This document shows, in pieces, positions 9,660-22,172 of a stretch of 64,000 nucleotides of DNA. Source of the stretch: Diaporthe sp. PMI_573 (Eukaryota > Ascomycota > Sordariomycetes > Diaporthales > Diaporthaceae); the NCBI GenBank assembly GCA_021399435.1, contig JAJTUP010000079.1, positions 62,001-126,000 on the forward strand, given 5' to 3'. The notes beneath the pieces were generated by a model. That model was not told where the DNA came from, did not search any database, and was given only the letters and a program-made list of their open reading frames with translations. The position numbers were made by a program, and so were the translations under genes. Position 1 is the stretch's first letter; every line of letters begins with the position of its first letter.

Positions 9660-11720
9660 GTCACATTCATACTGAGCTTCCAGTTTACAAATGGTTGAAA
9701 AATATGGGCTGATAGTTGCAGTGGGTATAAAAGCCACGCAACGAAAGATCATAATATGGGCAGTCCAGGCCGGTGAGCTTGAATTTGAGCAGCCATAGGG
9801 GCGGAAATAGACTGTCCACTACACCGCTGACGATTCCTTAACACCAATAAGGGATGGATCGGTCATCATTGTGGCGGGCAATTGACGTTGGGAATAGCTT
9901 CAATCGTTGACGAGGAGGTGCGCCGAATCAGGGGATGCGCCGAATGTCCACGTTGAGCTCCAGCTGTGATACTCTAAGCTCTCAGTTGGTACTCTAAATA
10001 CAACAATCTACAGATATGTGATAGGGCTTGAGCTCATTTAAACTGGTCGACATTTAATACAGTAGGACCTAAGCAGATCTTAAAATATTGAGGTATACCG
10101 CACCTTACAATACCTCTACTACAGCCTTCCACTCCGCTCATTCATTCGTCGTGCTGCTTTCCCAAAGTTGGCTTTGCGACCTCCCCGAGATTCGATTTCT
10201 TCCTCTTTCCTCTGGTACCATTCATGGGAACGAGGCCGTGTCCAGTGCATACGCGGGTCTATTTGTTGGTATAGTAGCATCATGCAGAGATTGCTGCAGG
10301 TTGATGCCGGGGGGATTTAGTTCATCGTCTTGGCAGGAGAAGCACGCGTCACTGGGGACTACAAGGAAATTGTCACCTGAGTTTGAATTGCACTCTGGTG
10401 GTTGAAAACGTGGTCTTTGTTCGAACAAATACTTACGCGGCCGATGCTGGACCTTGCTATCGCATTCCAGCGGGAGAGCCTGTTCATATGAAACCACAGT
10501 TGGAAAATGTTTCCTTCTGCAACGCGGAAGATTACGTGCTTCGAGGCCATCGGCTTGGAAGACACTTACCGGGCCTTTCACTTTTTGATAATCGAGGCGG
10601 AAAAGGCATACACTGGCGTCGACGACAATGTTGCCATCTACCAGAGCCTTGGCAATCCGGGGTCCAAACGACAGGAGAGGGATGTAACGCAACAACAGGC
10701 GTAAGAATTGCCCTATCAGGTGCTAAATGAATAAACTATACTACAAAAAACCTCATTTAAAATGGGGTTAAAAAAACAGTAGCTATTGAACGATTGTTTC
10801 TTTCCTTTTTTTTACTTTTTTTCTCAAATGTGTTCAAGAGTTCAAGAACTGTAATTCACCAAAAATCCCGCGATTAAGTTCCTGTACTTATACTAGAACC
10901 ACAGTTAGGACTTAAATACTAACCTTTCCAGGGTATTCTTCAACCATACGCCCACTAATTCCATCACACTGCTTAAGAAATAGTAGTATATGTTGTTGCG
11001 TAGACTGTAGTAATAACAGGTGTACAACTAGGAATTATATCGCATTTTCTCGGATTTGCGACACCTGCCTGCGAGCACACCTGGCAGTTGGCCGCGTCGG
11101 TTTGGTGATCGAATTAAGATCCTCTGGTAATTCAGAGTAGTAATCCAGTGTCCTAAACACCAACAGTTGGCATGAGGTATTTCGATACTGAAACGCGCAA
11201 CTCCTACGGTGGGATCGAAGAGTTCTTGTTGCTGTCTCGGTTGCTGAGAAAACCTGGTCTAAGCGCCTTAGCTTCGACTTTGAGGCGGCACAGGCGAGAA
11301 CGCCGAAAAGAAACTTCTGTTGAGCTCACAACAACGGGTTGGTGCAGTCGACGATAGAGGGAAAGAGATGCGAAAACAACATTAATCAGGTTGCTTGTGG
11401 CGCCTGTACGCATGCTGTTTGACGTCCTTGATACGACGTAGCTCGTACTTCAAACAATCGTGATGATTGACAGAATATCGCTTCTGAAATGGACAAGCAA
11501 ATGAAACACCTGTCTGCTACCCGTTTTCTGTATCTGTGTTCTTATGCCCAGCACGTGGGCAGTCATTCCCTGTCTGATCGTTCGAGAATGTTTCTGTGCG
11601 AGATATTTTCCGAGATTTTGCCGGGGTCTCTATCATATCCCCATCGCTCAAGGTTGACTGTCAGACGTTAGGGGGCTGAAAAACAAGGACCTTGACCCTT
11701 CTTACCCTTCCGCGTGGTGG
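9660..11720. other. Long region without a supported gene
   Basis: A TATAAAAG box at 9726-9733 has no convincing gene behind it. Frames of up to 157 codons on both strands (for example 10222-10695, minus) overlap each other and show no domain. AT-rich sequence with A/T runs occupies 10740-11050. I see nothing assignable. Confidence 0.4.
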
Positions 11721-11723
11721 TCT

Positions 11724-13081
11724 TCAGCGGCTCAGCGGACGTTTGGGGCGCCGCCTCTTCGTTGAATAGTCATGTTGGTATTTTGCAGGCGTCTTCTGCT
11801 CGAACTTGAAGTCCACGTCGGCCATGCCTCTCTGCTCTTCGAATATCCATTCCTGTGGTTGCGTCTCCCGCAGTAGAGCAACGTATCGGAAAAACGCCTT
11901 TAAAATCTCCTTGTAGTTTTCCAGGCCCTCTTCTGTCAGTTGTATTTGGCAGTCAAATATCCCCGGCGAGCCAGGACACACTGGATAGGCGCCAGCACTC
12001 AGCCCATTCGCCCAGCCCTTGGATTTGATGTAGGACATGATGCTCCCGGGGCCTTCATGCCCTATGAGGTGGCTTATGTACGTGCTTGGAAGGGATTCGA
12101 AAAGTTCATCCTCGTCGAGGAATGGGAAGGAGAGGCCAAGCTCCCTCGAATCCATGACCGGCTTTGCGAAGACCTGCAATCCCAGCTGCTCAAGCCCCAG
12201 GGGTACGGAGTCCTGCCAGCGGTTGGGCTTCAGGTTCTTGTCCTGGATAGGTGAGAAGTACTCGACGACCCAAGACTCGAGAACATCCAGTGGCTCGCGG
12301 CCCAATACGACCAGTTTCATACGATTAGCAGAATAATGACTCTCATAAAAGTCTATGAATTTCTGCCTCACGTTTACTCCTCGCGCCTCTGGATCAATTT
12401 TAAGAACATCTAGGTTGCCGGTGGAAAAATGGCAGTAGGGGTGCGCGGGGTTTGACAAGGACTTCTGGAGCTGGCGGAGCCGCGATGTGTCGCTTTGCAG
12501 GTTCTTCTTATTCTCCGACTCCACGGCCCTGAGTTCCCGGTCCAGGGTTGACTCGAGGAACAGAGGCTCGACGAAGAACTGAGCGAAGCGATCAAGAGCA
12601 CCCTTTAACGGTGATGGGCTGGTCGCCGACGGCTCGCTGTTGTCACTAGGCCGACCGGCTATCTCGAAATAGTAGTTGGTAGATGTTGAGGCAGTGTACG
12701 CATTTGAGGTGCCAGAGTGCGCCGACAAATACTGATTGTAGGCGTTCTCCTCAGGATACTTCTTGGTCCCCATGAACAAGAGCTTTTGTCCAGGAGGCGT
12801 TAGTATCGTATCCAGTAGATGGGCTCAGCGCCGGGTACTCCAGTGCAACTCACATGCTCGACAGCGTGTGCCATACCCGGCATATCCACCTCGTCGCTAA
12901 AGTTTCCCACATTAACGTCCATGGCAGCACTGGCCTTATCGGCTTCGTCATCGTGAACGAGAAGGGCCTCTAGCTGGTTCAGAAGGCGGATCACGCGATA
13001 GGTCCGGTCATCCAGAGAAGGGGTCTCGAGATGATCCGTCACTAGCTCCGCAGGACGAAGCTCATGTTCCAGGAACGACAT
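11724..13081 (-). pseudogene. Insulysin-type M16 metallopeptidase, N-terminal portion only
   Basis: Exon 1 runs from the ATG at 13081 to 12854, the intron is 12783-12853 (71 bp; GTGAGT donor, GATACTAACG branch), and exon 2 runs 12782-11724. The splice joins HAVEH to LLFMGT, rebuilding the HxxEH zinc motif of the inverzincin M16 family (Ste23/insulin-degrading enzyme class, about 1000 aa), which cleaves short peptides. The following YPEENAYNQYLSAHSG, the YESHYSANRMKLVV block and SLPSTYISHLIGHEGPGS also match the family. Reading continues into the second M16 domain and fails after ADVDFKFEQKTPA, where an unrelated basic tail ends the frame. More than half of the enzyme is absent. Given the intact intron, this is a DNA-level partial duplication, not a retrocopy. 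Confidence 0.85.
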
Positions 13082-13144
13082 GGTGCTGTCTTGAATCGCC
13101 CTGAGCTTGGGGTGGGGATGAGAAACTGAAAAGTGGCGTCGCAT

Positions 13145-13713
13145 AGGAGTCTTAAGTGTGGTTCTTGGGATTGTTCTCTCGCTGATGTTTAGCTGAACCC
13201 GTTTAAATTAAGGGTGTTTGTGTGAACAGCTGCGCCGAATCGGGGGTTGCGACGAAAGTGGGCCGGGGACGTTATAGGGCTGGCGGCCTCCAAAACTGCT
13301 GCTGTAACGTGTAGCCGAAAATATTTAAGAGCTCAGCTTTCCCTCGCACAGCACTTCTCTTCGTCTCCAGCCGCCACACACTCTTGCCCACCTAAGGTTC
13401 AAGTCCTATAATCTTTGTACGGAGTACAAAATGCTATCAGAGCATGGGTCGGTAAATAGTACTAAGGGGGTGGTTTGCGGTATTACTGTTGTTTAACGCT
13501 TATTCTAAGCATGTCGCAAGTGAATCAAATGCTGTTTAATCATACTGATCGGTGCCGAATGCAGGCTCATATCTTAGTAGGATTCTGAGGCTGTGAAGGT
13601 TTTGTCAAATCCATACATTTAGTCGTATACGCTCGTGGGAATGTTCTTTATCAAGGTGATTTCCTGGTTCTTCTCGATCAGATCAGCCCACTTGATCAAG
13701 TCCTTATGGGTGA
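13145..13713. other. Spacer before the hAT element
   Basis: No gene seen. It may include the 5' flank of the peptidase fragment. It ends with the 8-bp target duplication of the next element. Confidence 0.4.
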
Positions 13714-16660
13714 GTGCTAGGCAGGCTTTCTAACCATACGCCATACGCCATACGGACCTGAATGGTTTATGGTGTATGATTTATTCTCGTATGGCGAACT
13801 AAACCATATATTGCCCATACGGCAAATGACGTCAAACCGGTCAAGGGCCCACATCTTCCTCTAGAGCGCTGGTGCTTCCCTCCTCTGCCATGTACTCGTA
13901 TTGTTCAACCTCGTCTACTTGTAGCCCTGCCGTTATACCGCTGCGAATCCAGCTCTTTAAGCACTCCCCCTTTTCAATTGTCGATGCTCCAAGGAGCATT
14001 CGATCCCACGAAATTGTACGCCGTGCTCCAGAGAATGTACGCTCAGGGTCAGCAGACATGGCGGGTATTGAGAGAATGTCTATTGCCATCTTTGACAGTC
14101 GGGGAAAGCGCTCCTTCTGCTCATCGCGGAGCCACCAGGCAAGGGGCGAGCAGTCGATTGGAATGGGTGGCTGGGAGGTGTAGGTTTCGTATTCGTCAAC
14201 GTCGGGCCCTGTGCCTATGACATTAAGATCCTGTGCAAGCAGGTCATACTCATCCAGTTCCAGTGCCGGAACAATGGAAGGAGTAGTACAAACGGTTGGC
14301 AGGTTCTTGTATTCGTCTTCCCACAACTTCTTCACTCCTGTAAAGATCTTCTTATGCCATGCCTTTGGCCAATTTTTCTGTATATGAGCCTTTCCTCGGG
14401 ATGGGTGGAGAATAAGCGCTGCACCGTATGCCGGGCTCTCATCGGAGAGCTGGTAGTATTTGTCGAAGACATGCCAGCTCGTCAGTACTGGACCAAGTAG
14501 TCGTTGGTTCATCTTGTATTTGTTGAATGCTTGCTGGTAATGCTTGTGAAGGACGTCCATCGTAAATAATGTACGATCGAGCGTTGAACGATATCCCTCA
14601 GTAAGGAGAGTTATCTTCCAAAACGGCTGTAGGAAGTTCCGCGTCTCGCGAAGGTTTTGCCAATCCTGTGGTGCTAAGTAGTCGTCCACAAGGGCGTCAT
14701 AGTACTTGTCCTGATACCACTTGATATGCTCCTCCTTATCAAGAGCGGCATCGAGCAGAAGAAACCATGAGTTCCAGCGTGTATCGTTGTCGAGCCCGAG
14801 GACTTTGCCGGCACGCCTCCGAAAGAGATTATACCTGTAATCGTTCGCTCTAATATGGATAGCAGTATTATGCAACTTGCCGAGCGGACCGAGTTGACCC
14901 CAGCCACGCTCCTTTCGCTTCTTCCAACCCTGCATCATGTCAATGTTGAACGAAGCTTGGTCCATCTCTTCAATCTGCCTGCAGGCTTCAAGCACAGCCT
15001 CTTTGCTATCCATGAAAAGAAAGGCTTGGACGCAAAGGTTGACAACGTGGCCATGGCAACGAATCCGTCGGTGTCTTGCATTCCAGGCGACGCCTCGTCC
15101 ATCAAGGAAGTGGCTCAATAGACGACATAGCACATCATTGGAACCGTGATTATCTCCTGTAATATATCCCAGCTGGCGTGAGATGCCGTACTCCTCAATG
15201 ACCGGCTGAAGGAGCTTCCACTGCTCTGCTCCGCTGTGGCTTCCAGGGCCGTCCATGCCAGGAAGTTCAGATAAGGCCAGCAGTGCCTGGCAAGGATTTT
15301 TCGTGCCTTCCTGCATAAATTGCACACATATTCCTAGGAAAGCTTTGTGGTTTGGTGCGCTCCATACGTCAGCGGAGAGGTGAAGCTTGGCGGGTGAGGA
15401 TTGCAGCTTTTTTCGGAGAATATCTTTGTGGATCGCATATGAGTTTGAGCAGAGTTTTTGGACATGGCCGTGGGAGGTGTTGATAAGCTCTTCTGCAGTA
15501 TAATTTGCCGCCATAAGCAGAGCGTGCAACTCTGGCCAAGTATTGCACTTGTATGGAAGATTGCGGACAGTAACCAGCTGGACTAAGGCTTCCATTGCGG
15601 CCTTTGGATTAAGTGCGTTCCGAAGCACTTGCTCCTCTCTTTCTTGAAGCTTAGCAACCTCAATCTCGCCAGCTTTGTTGAACGCCTCTTTGATGAGGCT
15701 GGTGCGAGCTTTCTTGGTTGAATTTGGCTCTGAGCCAGCGGCTTCAACTGACTGTATCTTAAGTAGGTGGTTGCGGAATGTGGTAGACACGTATGTGGAG
15801 TACGGTGGGTTGCTGCAGTATTTGCAGTAGAATACTAAGTCTTGTTTTAGCCCAGCGCGCTCGGGCTCGGATCCTTGAGGTTTTCGAGTGTGTTGCCACG
15901 TGGCATCGGCCGTAGTGATACGTTTGCGCTTTGGAGTTGTTGAGGTGGAAGATTCAATGGAGGGTAAGCTCTGCCCATCAGGTACCTGAGAAGCCGCCTC
16001 GACTGTTGCGGCTATGGAGGGCTCGCGGCCACTAGGCGTGCGGATGAAGAAGGAGTCCATCGCAAGCAATCAACGGCATAACGGCGTGGATTGAGATGGG
16101 TAGCTGGCAAACGGCAGGGCAGAAGGTCCCTCAGTGAATCGGGTAACGAATGACTCTTGATTTCTATCTAAAGGAGCGGAATCGTATGAGACTATATGCT
16201 CTGGAATACTGCTGCTGCCTGCAAGGCAGCAGCTGTTGCCTACTAGGCAGGGTCGTACTGCCTGTTTGTTATAAGTGAGCGACTGGATCTTGACATGAAG
16301 TCTGACAATGTGACTCTGAGCGACTATTGATAGTTGCCCAGGATCGGAGTGATGGAGACATTGCACAGCAGTCCAAGTTGCCCAGACCTGGGTTAAGCAA
16401 CCGACTTGCCATTCAAGTATCCTGTCTACCTCATGGATCTATCAGGAAGAGAGGCCTTTCAGGACTAGGAGGATGGTCAAGTGTCGTGGCGCCGCCGATT
16501 TCCTTACGTGACCATTTTGGACCTCGGAGCAACTTTACCCCGCGTATGGCCATATATGGTCATACGCCTTAGGCCGTATGGTATAGGTGTATGGGCAATA
16601 TATGGGTAATATATGGTTTAACTAAACAATACGCGTATGGTTAGAAAGCCTGGTGCTAGG
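13714..16660 (-). mobile_element. Complete hAT transposon with 8-bp target duplication
   Basis: The element spans 13722-16652 (2931 bp). Its terminal inverted repeats are exact over 20 bp: CAGGCTTTCTAACCATACGC at 13722-13741 and its reverse complement at 16633-16652. The flanks GTGCTAGG at 13714-13721 and 16653-16660 are an identical 8-bp target site duplication, the hallmark of hAT insertion. Subterminal zones on both sides hold many copies of CATACG and ATATGG/CCATAT words, as expected for transposase binding sites. One intact transposase gene fills the interior. Confidence 0.95.
13841..16060 (-). CDS. hAT transposase, intact
   Basis: The ATG at 16060 (MDSFFIRTPSG) gives 739 aa in one frame without a stop. 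An N-terminal BED-like zinc-binding region has the pair FYCKYC near residue 80. The RNase-H-like catalytic part follows, with the block GYITGDNHGSNDVLC, CHGHVVNLCVQAF, and later DNDTRWNSWFLLLD, all recurring landmarks of hAT enzymes. The C-terminal dimerisation domain carries WWLRDEQKERFPRLSKMAID and SADPERTFSGARRTISWDR. The length is normal for a fungal Restless/Tfo1-like enzyme. It acts in the nucleus, cutting at the TIRs. With perfect TIRs and target duplication, it may be autonomous. No intron is needed. Confidence 0.93.
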   Translation of the reverse strand: MDSFFIRTPSGREPSIAATVEAASQVPDGQSLPSIESSTSTTPKRKRITTADATWQHTRKPQGSEPERAGLKQDLVFYCKYCSNPPYSTYVSTTFRNHLLKIQSVEAAGSEPNSTKKARTSLIKEAFNKAGEIEVAKLQEREEQVLRNALNPKAAMEALVQLVTVRNLPYKCNTWPELHALLMAANYTAEELINTSHGHVQKLCSNSYAIHKDILRKKLQSSPAKLHLSADVWSAPNHKAFLGICVQFMQEGTKNPCQALLALSELPGMDGPGSHSGAEQWKLLQPVIEEYGISRQLGYITGDNHGSNDVLCRLLSHFLDGRGVAWNARHRRIRCHGHVVNLCVQAFLFMDSKEAVLEACRQIEEMDQASFNIDMMQGWKKRKERGWGQLGPLGKLHNTAIHIRANDYRYNLFRRRAGKVLGLDNDTRWNSWFLLLDAALDKEEHIKWYQDKYYDALVDDYLAPQDWQNLRETRNFLQPFWKITLLTEGYRSTLDRTLFTMDVLHKHYQQAFNKYKMNQRLLGPVLTSWHVFDKYYQLSDESPAYGAALILHPSRGKAHIQKNWPKAWHKKIFTGVKKLWEDEYKNLPTVCTTPSIVPALELDEYDLLAQDLNVIGTGPDVDEYETYTSQPPIPIDCSPLAWWLRDEQKERFPRLSKMAIDILSIPAMSADPERTFSGARRTISWDRMLLGASTIEKGECLKSWIRSGITAGLQVDEVEQYEYMAEEGSTSALEEDVGP

Positions 16661-18883
16661 TGTGATCTATTTCCCTTCTCAAAACTTAAGTCGCCACAAG
16701 TCTGCCCCGTGAAGCATCTTCCATAGGGGGACTGCTTTTTCCAGCGTCCCGAGCTAGATCTCTCCACCTTTCACCATCGAAAATGTCCCACGTAATTTTT
16801 GTCTGTGAAATCGGCGTCATGTTTTTGAATGACTCATTCACTGCCCCTAGCCAGAGCTTCTTCTACCGGAATATACCGTTAAATTTCGATTTACGGCCTT
16901 ATTCTTAAACAACAGACTAGGGCAGGCAGCAAACACAACCCTACGCGACGGCGATGAAGAGAAGACCGCATTTGTTGCTCCCCACGGTTACTGGTGCTAT
17001 TTGATGACCATGCAAGGACTTGCTTGCTCGATGCAATCCTACTGCCGGTTTGGAGACACTTGCTTGCGCTGGCTCCCACCTCTCTATCCTGCTTCGGGCG
17101 ACACCGGTGACGAATCTGTGCTCGGTCACATTAGAACCATCCAGAATCGGGGAAGCTACGTCGCTGCACCCAGCCCTGCCAGAATGAAGACCATGCCCTC
17201 GAAACTCTTGTTCTGCGTCGATTCCATCCAGGCTACGGCGGTACTTTCTACGCTTTTCGTACCGTACTTTGGCAAATTTGGTAGTTAGACACTCAGCTGT
17301 ACATCTGACTCTTAAATCCAAGGTCTCATTCCAATAGTTCATATTGGACGTACAGTACTTACAAATATGGCTCTTAGAAAGAACAAAAAAATATAAATAA
17401 GTAAGACGCGCGAGACACAGTAATTATCTGTCGATATATAGTATTGTACGCCTGAAAGTCCACAGTTTAGTATTTCGACTGTTGATTAAAAGTTTAACTG
17501 CAATGCAACTGCAATAGTGAGTCGAGGACTGTATAAGCACATCTGGACAGTACAGGCGTCTCGAGATCTTCAGAGTCATACATCAATGTTCTGTTCAATA
17601 GAATGCTTCAATAGAAGCATTGTGATGTTCAACGACTTCAAGAACTTACTGCCTTGGACTCCTAGCTGCCTTTATTCCGACATGGAACCAACCGCGGCTA
17701 TGACAGGGCCTGGGATAGGCAACCCGGGCGGGACACTTCATAATATCGTGGACTTTGACTCGTCACAAGGCACAGACATGTACAGTTGTGTGGATCATCT
17801 TATGATGCCACTTTTTGGCAACCACGGTCAGGATAACGAGACGGCAGCAATCTGGCAGGTCCTTCCTGACGATGGGAGCCCTTTGACCGAATCTGTGCCG
17901 GCAGATGTCCCAACACCTGGTCTTCTGGGCAGGTCCGGCGGCATTACGACGCCAAAGATTGTTATCGATCGGTCTGAGCAAAACATCTTGGTGGCTCTGG
18001 ATGGTCACTGTCGTGCTAGTGCTCTGGCGAGGTATAAAGTCGAGGTGGATCACCTGCTCGATGGATGGTATAGTTCTTGAGACAGCCTATATTATCCGTA
18101 TCCAGGCTTTACAACCAGCCACTCTTTGCCTCACAGCTCATCAAAAAACACATTCAAGCCACCCGAAGGAAACAAGAAACAACCAACTAAGGTCAAACCT
18201 TCAGAAAATACTCCACAATCACCAGAACGAACATGTCTGCAATGGCCTTGAGCTCAGAACGAGCGCGCGATGTAGAACACCAAGCCCATGGGGACCTCGA
18301 TGATCTCGACGAGATAAGAGAGGGCTTGTCTGCACAGAGCGACTAGTTGATGATTCCTATATCCAGTCAATAGCCGAGACCAAGACCAATGCCATAACTT
18401 CTCAAGCCGAACGGTACAATTTATGGTCATGTGCCTTGGAGCTCCAGGGTAATTGTCCAGTGACCCTGCCTTCACAATACCCATATCAGCTCCTCAGGCA
18501 CAGGTCGAACAAAAGACGAAGCCAGAGAGCTTTAGCCCTTTGATTCTGCCACAGAGTTGAAACGTGCAGCTAACTTGGCGCGAAAGGGCTGCCAACTGTA
18601 AATTAAAAAAGAATGCCCAGAGACCTTGCTGTTCATGTCCTGGGGTATATTGGGGGGTCCGCTCGGGTCAGCAAAGGAAAAGCTGGATTCAAAGCAAACT
18701 TTTGATGGAAGGGGGGATTTTCTGACCACCCAGCGGAGTCACTTTATAGTGCAAAAGCCACCGAGTTTAGAGTGCGCTCGGGAAAGGCGGGATATCGGTG
18801 TTGGTCTTGGTTTGAAAGATGTGATACCAGTAGGAAGGACGGGTATAAATATCTAAGGCACTTGGGGGCGCGGTTGTCTGAGG
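16661..18883. other. Region with no supported gene
   Basis: The longest frame of interest (first ATG at 17587, to 18080, plus) has an acidic, proline-containing composition but no domain. A frame at 16941-17342 (minus) is equally anonymous. Treat as unknown, possibly decayed coding sequence. Confidence 0.35.
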
Positions 18884-21800
18884 CAGTGATCTTATTGGAT
18901 TGGATTGGAGCTGGATCCGAGGGTCGATCCAATCCAGTCCAGGGGCGAAGGCATGCTGCCTCCTGGATATCCAGAACTGATCCAGATCATATTTTTACCC
19001 TTTTGGGACGATTAGTAAACCGCTGAATAAACGTCGAGGATATATAATGTAGAACAAGATGTCACATCCAACAGACCAAAACGTCATACAATTGATCAGC
19101 CGGAAGGAAGATCTTCCAGTCAGGGGTTGGTATCAGCTACCTTCTGTTTCCCAAAATGCAAGTTCAACACAACGGTCCTGGCGGCCGTATTGACCTTATG
19201 AATAAGAAACCGACCTCTTTTCAGTCGCCAGAGAGAAAAAATAAAGAGCCTTTATCCTACGATCCAGATCCATCAGAAATTGCGACACAAGATCCCATGA
19301 TACTAGCTAAACCCTGAGCTCATTAAGTATGCTCACCAGCAGTGTTCTCCAATATATTTGACTCCTCACTACCGTCATCTCTACCGCCATCTTCTTCCCC
19401 TGCCGCACCCCGCCCACTAGTCCCAGCCTCACCCTTTGCTTCGTCTTCCATCAAGCCGATACTGGAGTTATCAAATGCCTTCCGCTCTGGGCGTCCATAC
19501 CAAGCCAGTAGGCACTCGCTGGCTTCGATTACGTCCATCCGAAGTCGTGAACGACGATCCGTAAGGAGGAGCTTGGCACTGCTAAATAAGCGCTCACACT
19601 CATCCGACATGGGAGGCACGGCCAACACGTCCAGCGCCATACGAGCTAGGTCCGTCTGCGAGTGGTAGCGCTCATTCCAGTACTGAATGGGATCGAATTC
19701 TTCGTCATCCTTAAGGCCGATAACGTCAGTGGTGATAAACTTCTTGTAGTGGTCCACCGAAGGTAGTTCATGACTTAATTTAGCATCGGACTGGCGTAGT
19801 TTAAGCCGCTTGTGATTCCGAACCGAGGTGAACGATTTCTCCTTTAATTCCGGCGCCTTAGAGATGTGAGTAGGAACTGGGGCTCCGCCAGCAAACTTTC
19901 CTCGATATTCCTCAATCCACAGCTCTTTGACAGCCCCAACCGCTGCCAGGATCCAGGCACGCTTATCATCGCTCTCATTCCAAACCTGATGGTACCACTG
20001 ATTCTTGAGGGTTGGATTCAACGATATAGCAGCGTAGTAAGCGGGCGACTCATCAGCCTTGTTGTAGTACTTCTCGCATTTCTTCCAAGCAACTTCTGCT
20101 GCCGCAGCAAGCCAATTATAGTCATCGACTTCGCTTTGGGTATCCTGCTGCTTCGGGCCACGCTTGCGGAGGGCATCGTCAGCAAGTTGTTCAAATTTTT
20201 GCCGAGCAAGTTGGATTTCATCAATTAGCCAATCCAACGATTGAAAATGATCCGCAAGAGTCCACTGCCTCCCTTCGTTCATGATTGTGGCTTCGTAGAA
20301 TGTCTCGAGTTGGTCATGGAGGTGTCCGAGTTCATCCCATTGCCGCGGTGTAAGCCGGTTATCCAGGACGCCCATGTCACCCAGTGGAGGCTCATATTGA
20401 TCGCAGAAGAGCTGGATGCGTTCTTTGACGTTAAGGGCGCGTCCAATAGATAGAAAATAAGAATTCCAGCGCGTCGACTGGCTTTGAACAAGCTGCATGA
20501 CACTCGAACATCAGTCTCTGAAGTGGAAATATACGGGGCTGTTGCATTAAAATGCGGCGCGGAATAAGGGCCTTACCTCTAATCCATCGAATGCAGCCAG
20601 TTCACCGCCTATTTCTATTGATCTGAAGAATTGGCGGCGTTGAGGGCTCGCTCTAATATACCGTACGATATTGTGGAGCCTTCCAATTGCACCCCGTCGC
20701 TTCCACAGCTCGCCAATCTGTGTTAAGTCTCCTTCTCGATACGCCGATTCCAGATCCTTGCAGGTCTTCTCAGCATCCTTTCCCATAATAAAGGCCTGGG
20801 CGCAAAGGTTGGCGATATGGCCGAAACACCGAAGGCGTCGTCGTAGGCGATGCTTCTTGCTCATGTTCGGATAAAGAGCTTGGAGGACCAGGTCAATACA
20901 GGCATCATTCGAGGTCGCGTTGTCAGCCATGAAATAACCGATTCTGCCGCTGATACCGTAGTCGCCAAATATGTGTAGGAGGACATCTGCCATGTTTTTC
21001 CCGAATGTTCGCCAACCAGTTCGCGAAGAGCCAGCACCGCCGTTCGTCTCTTACCATTTCTGCTGACAAAGTGCGCGACACATCCCAGGGTGGCCTGGTA
21101 GTTCGGCGATGTCCATAAATCGAACGATATCGATATATTGCTGTGTGCCGCTTGCATTTCTTGACGCAGCCTCTCCTTGCGCGCCTCAAATGCCTCTATG
21201 ATCCATTTGCGAATCACAAGGCTCGCCTTTGGTAGAAGCGTTGTTAGGCCTGGAAATACATAGAAGAGGAGGTCGCGGAAGTAGAGGTTCTCGATTTGGA
21301 AGAAGGCGATGTGACAGTAGACGATCCATCGAATAAGAAGCTCCTTGAAGTCGTCAAATCGGCGTTTGAATACAACGGTTGATATGCTGTTGAAGTCGAC
21401 AATTGACGGCTGTGAGGGGTCGTTCTTTGCTGGTCTATGCTCACCAGTCTCCCTGTCAATTTGGTGTTTCGATTCGAGGTGGTCTAAGGCAGTGCAGTTG
21501 CCCTTGCCGGAAATTGGAAGCCCCTGCTGGCGCTGCTGCTGCTCACACAGATAACAGTACCAGAACTTCTTCGTTGCGTCCTGCTTCAGTTGTATATCTT
21601 CACCATACTGCCAGACAACTGATGTCCTCTTCTTGGTGTGCTTTTGGGACTTTGCTACGACACAGTAGCGAACATACTGTTTCCCATTCAGCTTGAATTC
21701 GTCGGGTTCGATCAGGACTCCGGCCGGGTCATTTGGGCGAGGGCTAATACATGCGGGAGAAAGAATAACTCTGTCAGAATCCGGACGCCGAGCGTTGGTG

Positions 21801-22172
21801 GCGCCGAAATAGCTGGAGATAGTGGCCATGGTGTAGCTGGTGAGTGGACTGTTTAGACACGTCTGCCATAGTAAAAGGACTGTTGTAGACGCGAGCGACG
21901 CGGTTTCCTGCATGTTTTTGCTCGACCTATCTGTTGCGCGTTTGGGTGTTACAGAAGGTGCGCGTCTCGTGGTGGTGTGTGACGGGAGGCTACGTCACAA
22001 CCACCAAATTAGGCTTAGACCTGGCCATATCGGGTTAGGCTATTGGAGCTCCAGGAGCCTGTTGCCAATCAATCCAATCCAATCCAAATTTTGGGAAACA
22101 TGAAATCCAATCCAGCCATTTTCTGTCCACTCCAATCCAATCCACATTGCCTCCAATCCAATAAGATCACTG
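18884..22172 (-). mobile_element. hAT transposon with a frameshifted transposase
   Basis: 21-bp terminal inverted repeats beginning CAGTGATCTTATTGG lie at 18884-18904 and, inverted, at 22152-22172 (3289 bp in total). Both subterminal zones are studded with GGATTGGA/TCCAATCC words (18895-18945 and 22070-22160). The 8 bases outside the ends differ (GTCTGAGG on the left, CATTGGTC on the right), so the target duplication has been lost or the ends derive from different copies. The interior carries one transposase gene on the minus strand, disabled by a single-base shift. Confidence 0.85.
19323..21829 (-). pseudogene. hAT transposase with one frameshift
   Basis: The start is the ATG at 21829 (MATISSYFGATNA). 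A BED-type finger reads FWYCYLC ... HLESKH. The frame is lost at an A-run read on the minus strand (T-run 20996-21000). One more A would join GEHSGK to NMADVLLHIFGDYG and continue. An intron at 20493-20576 (GTAAGG ... ATGCAG, 84 bp) then joins FDGLE to LVQSQSTRWNSYF, the RWNS landmark of hAT enzymes. The C-terminal dimerisation domain includes DLARMALDVLAVPPMSDECE and RLFSSAKLLLTDRRSRL. Everything else is open, so the lesion is recent or is a base-calling error. It is unrelated in detail to the 13.8-kb hAT. Confidence 0.85.

Noticed and set aside
10222..10695. 157-codon minus-strand frame as a gene
   Set aside because: It overlaps competing frames on the other strand, and no domain or splice signals support it.
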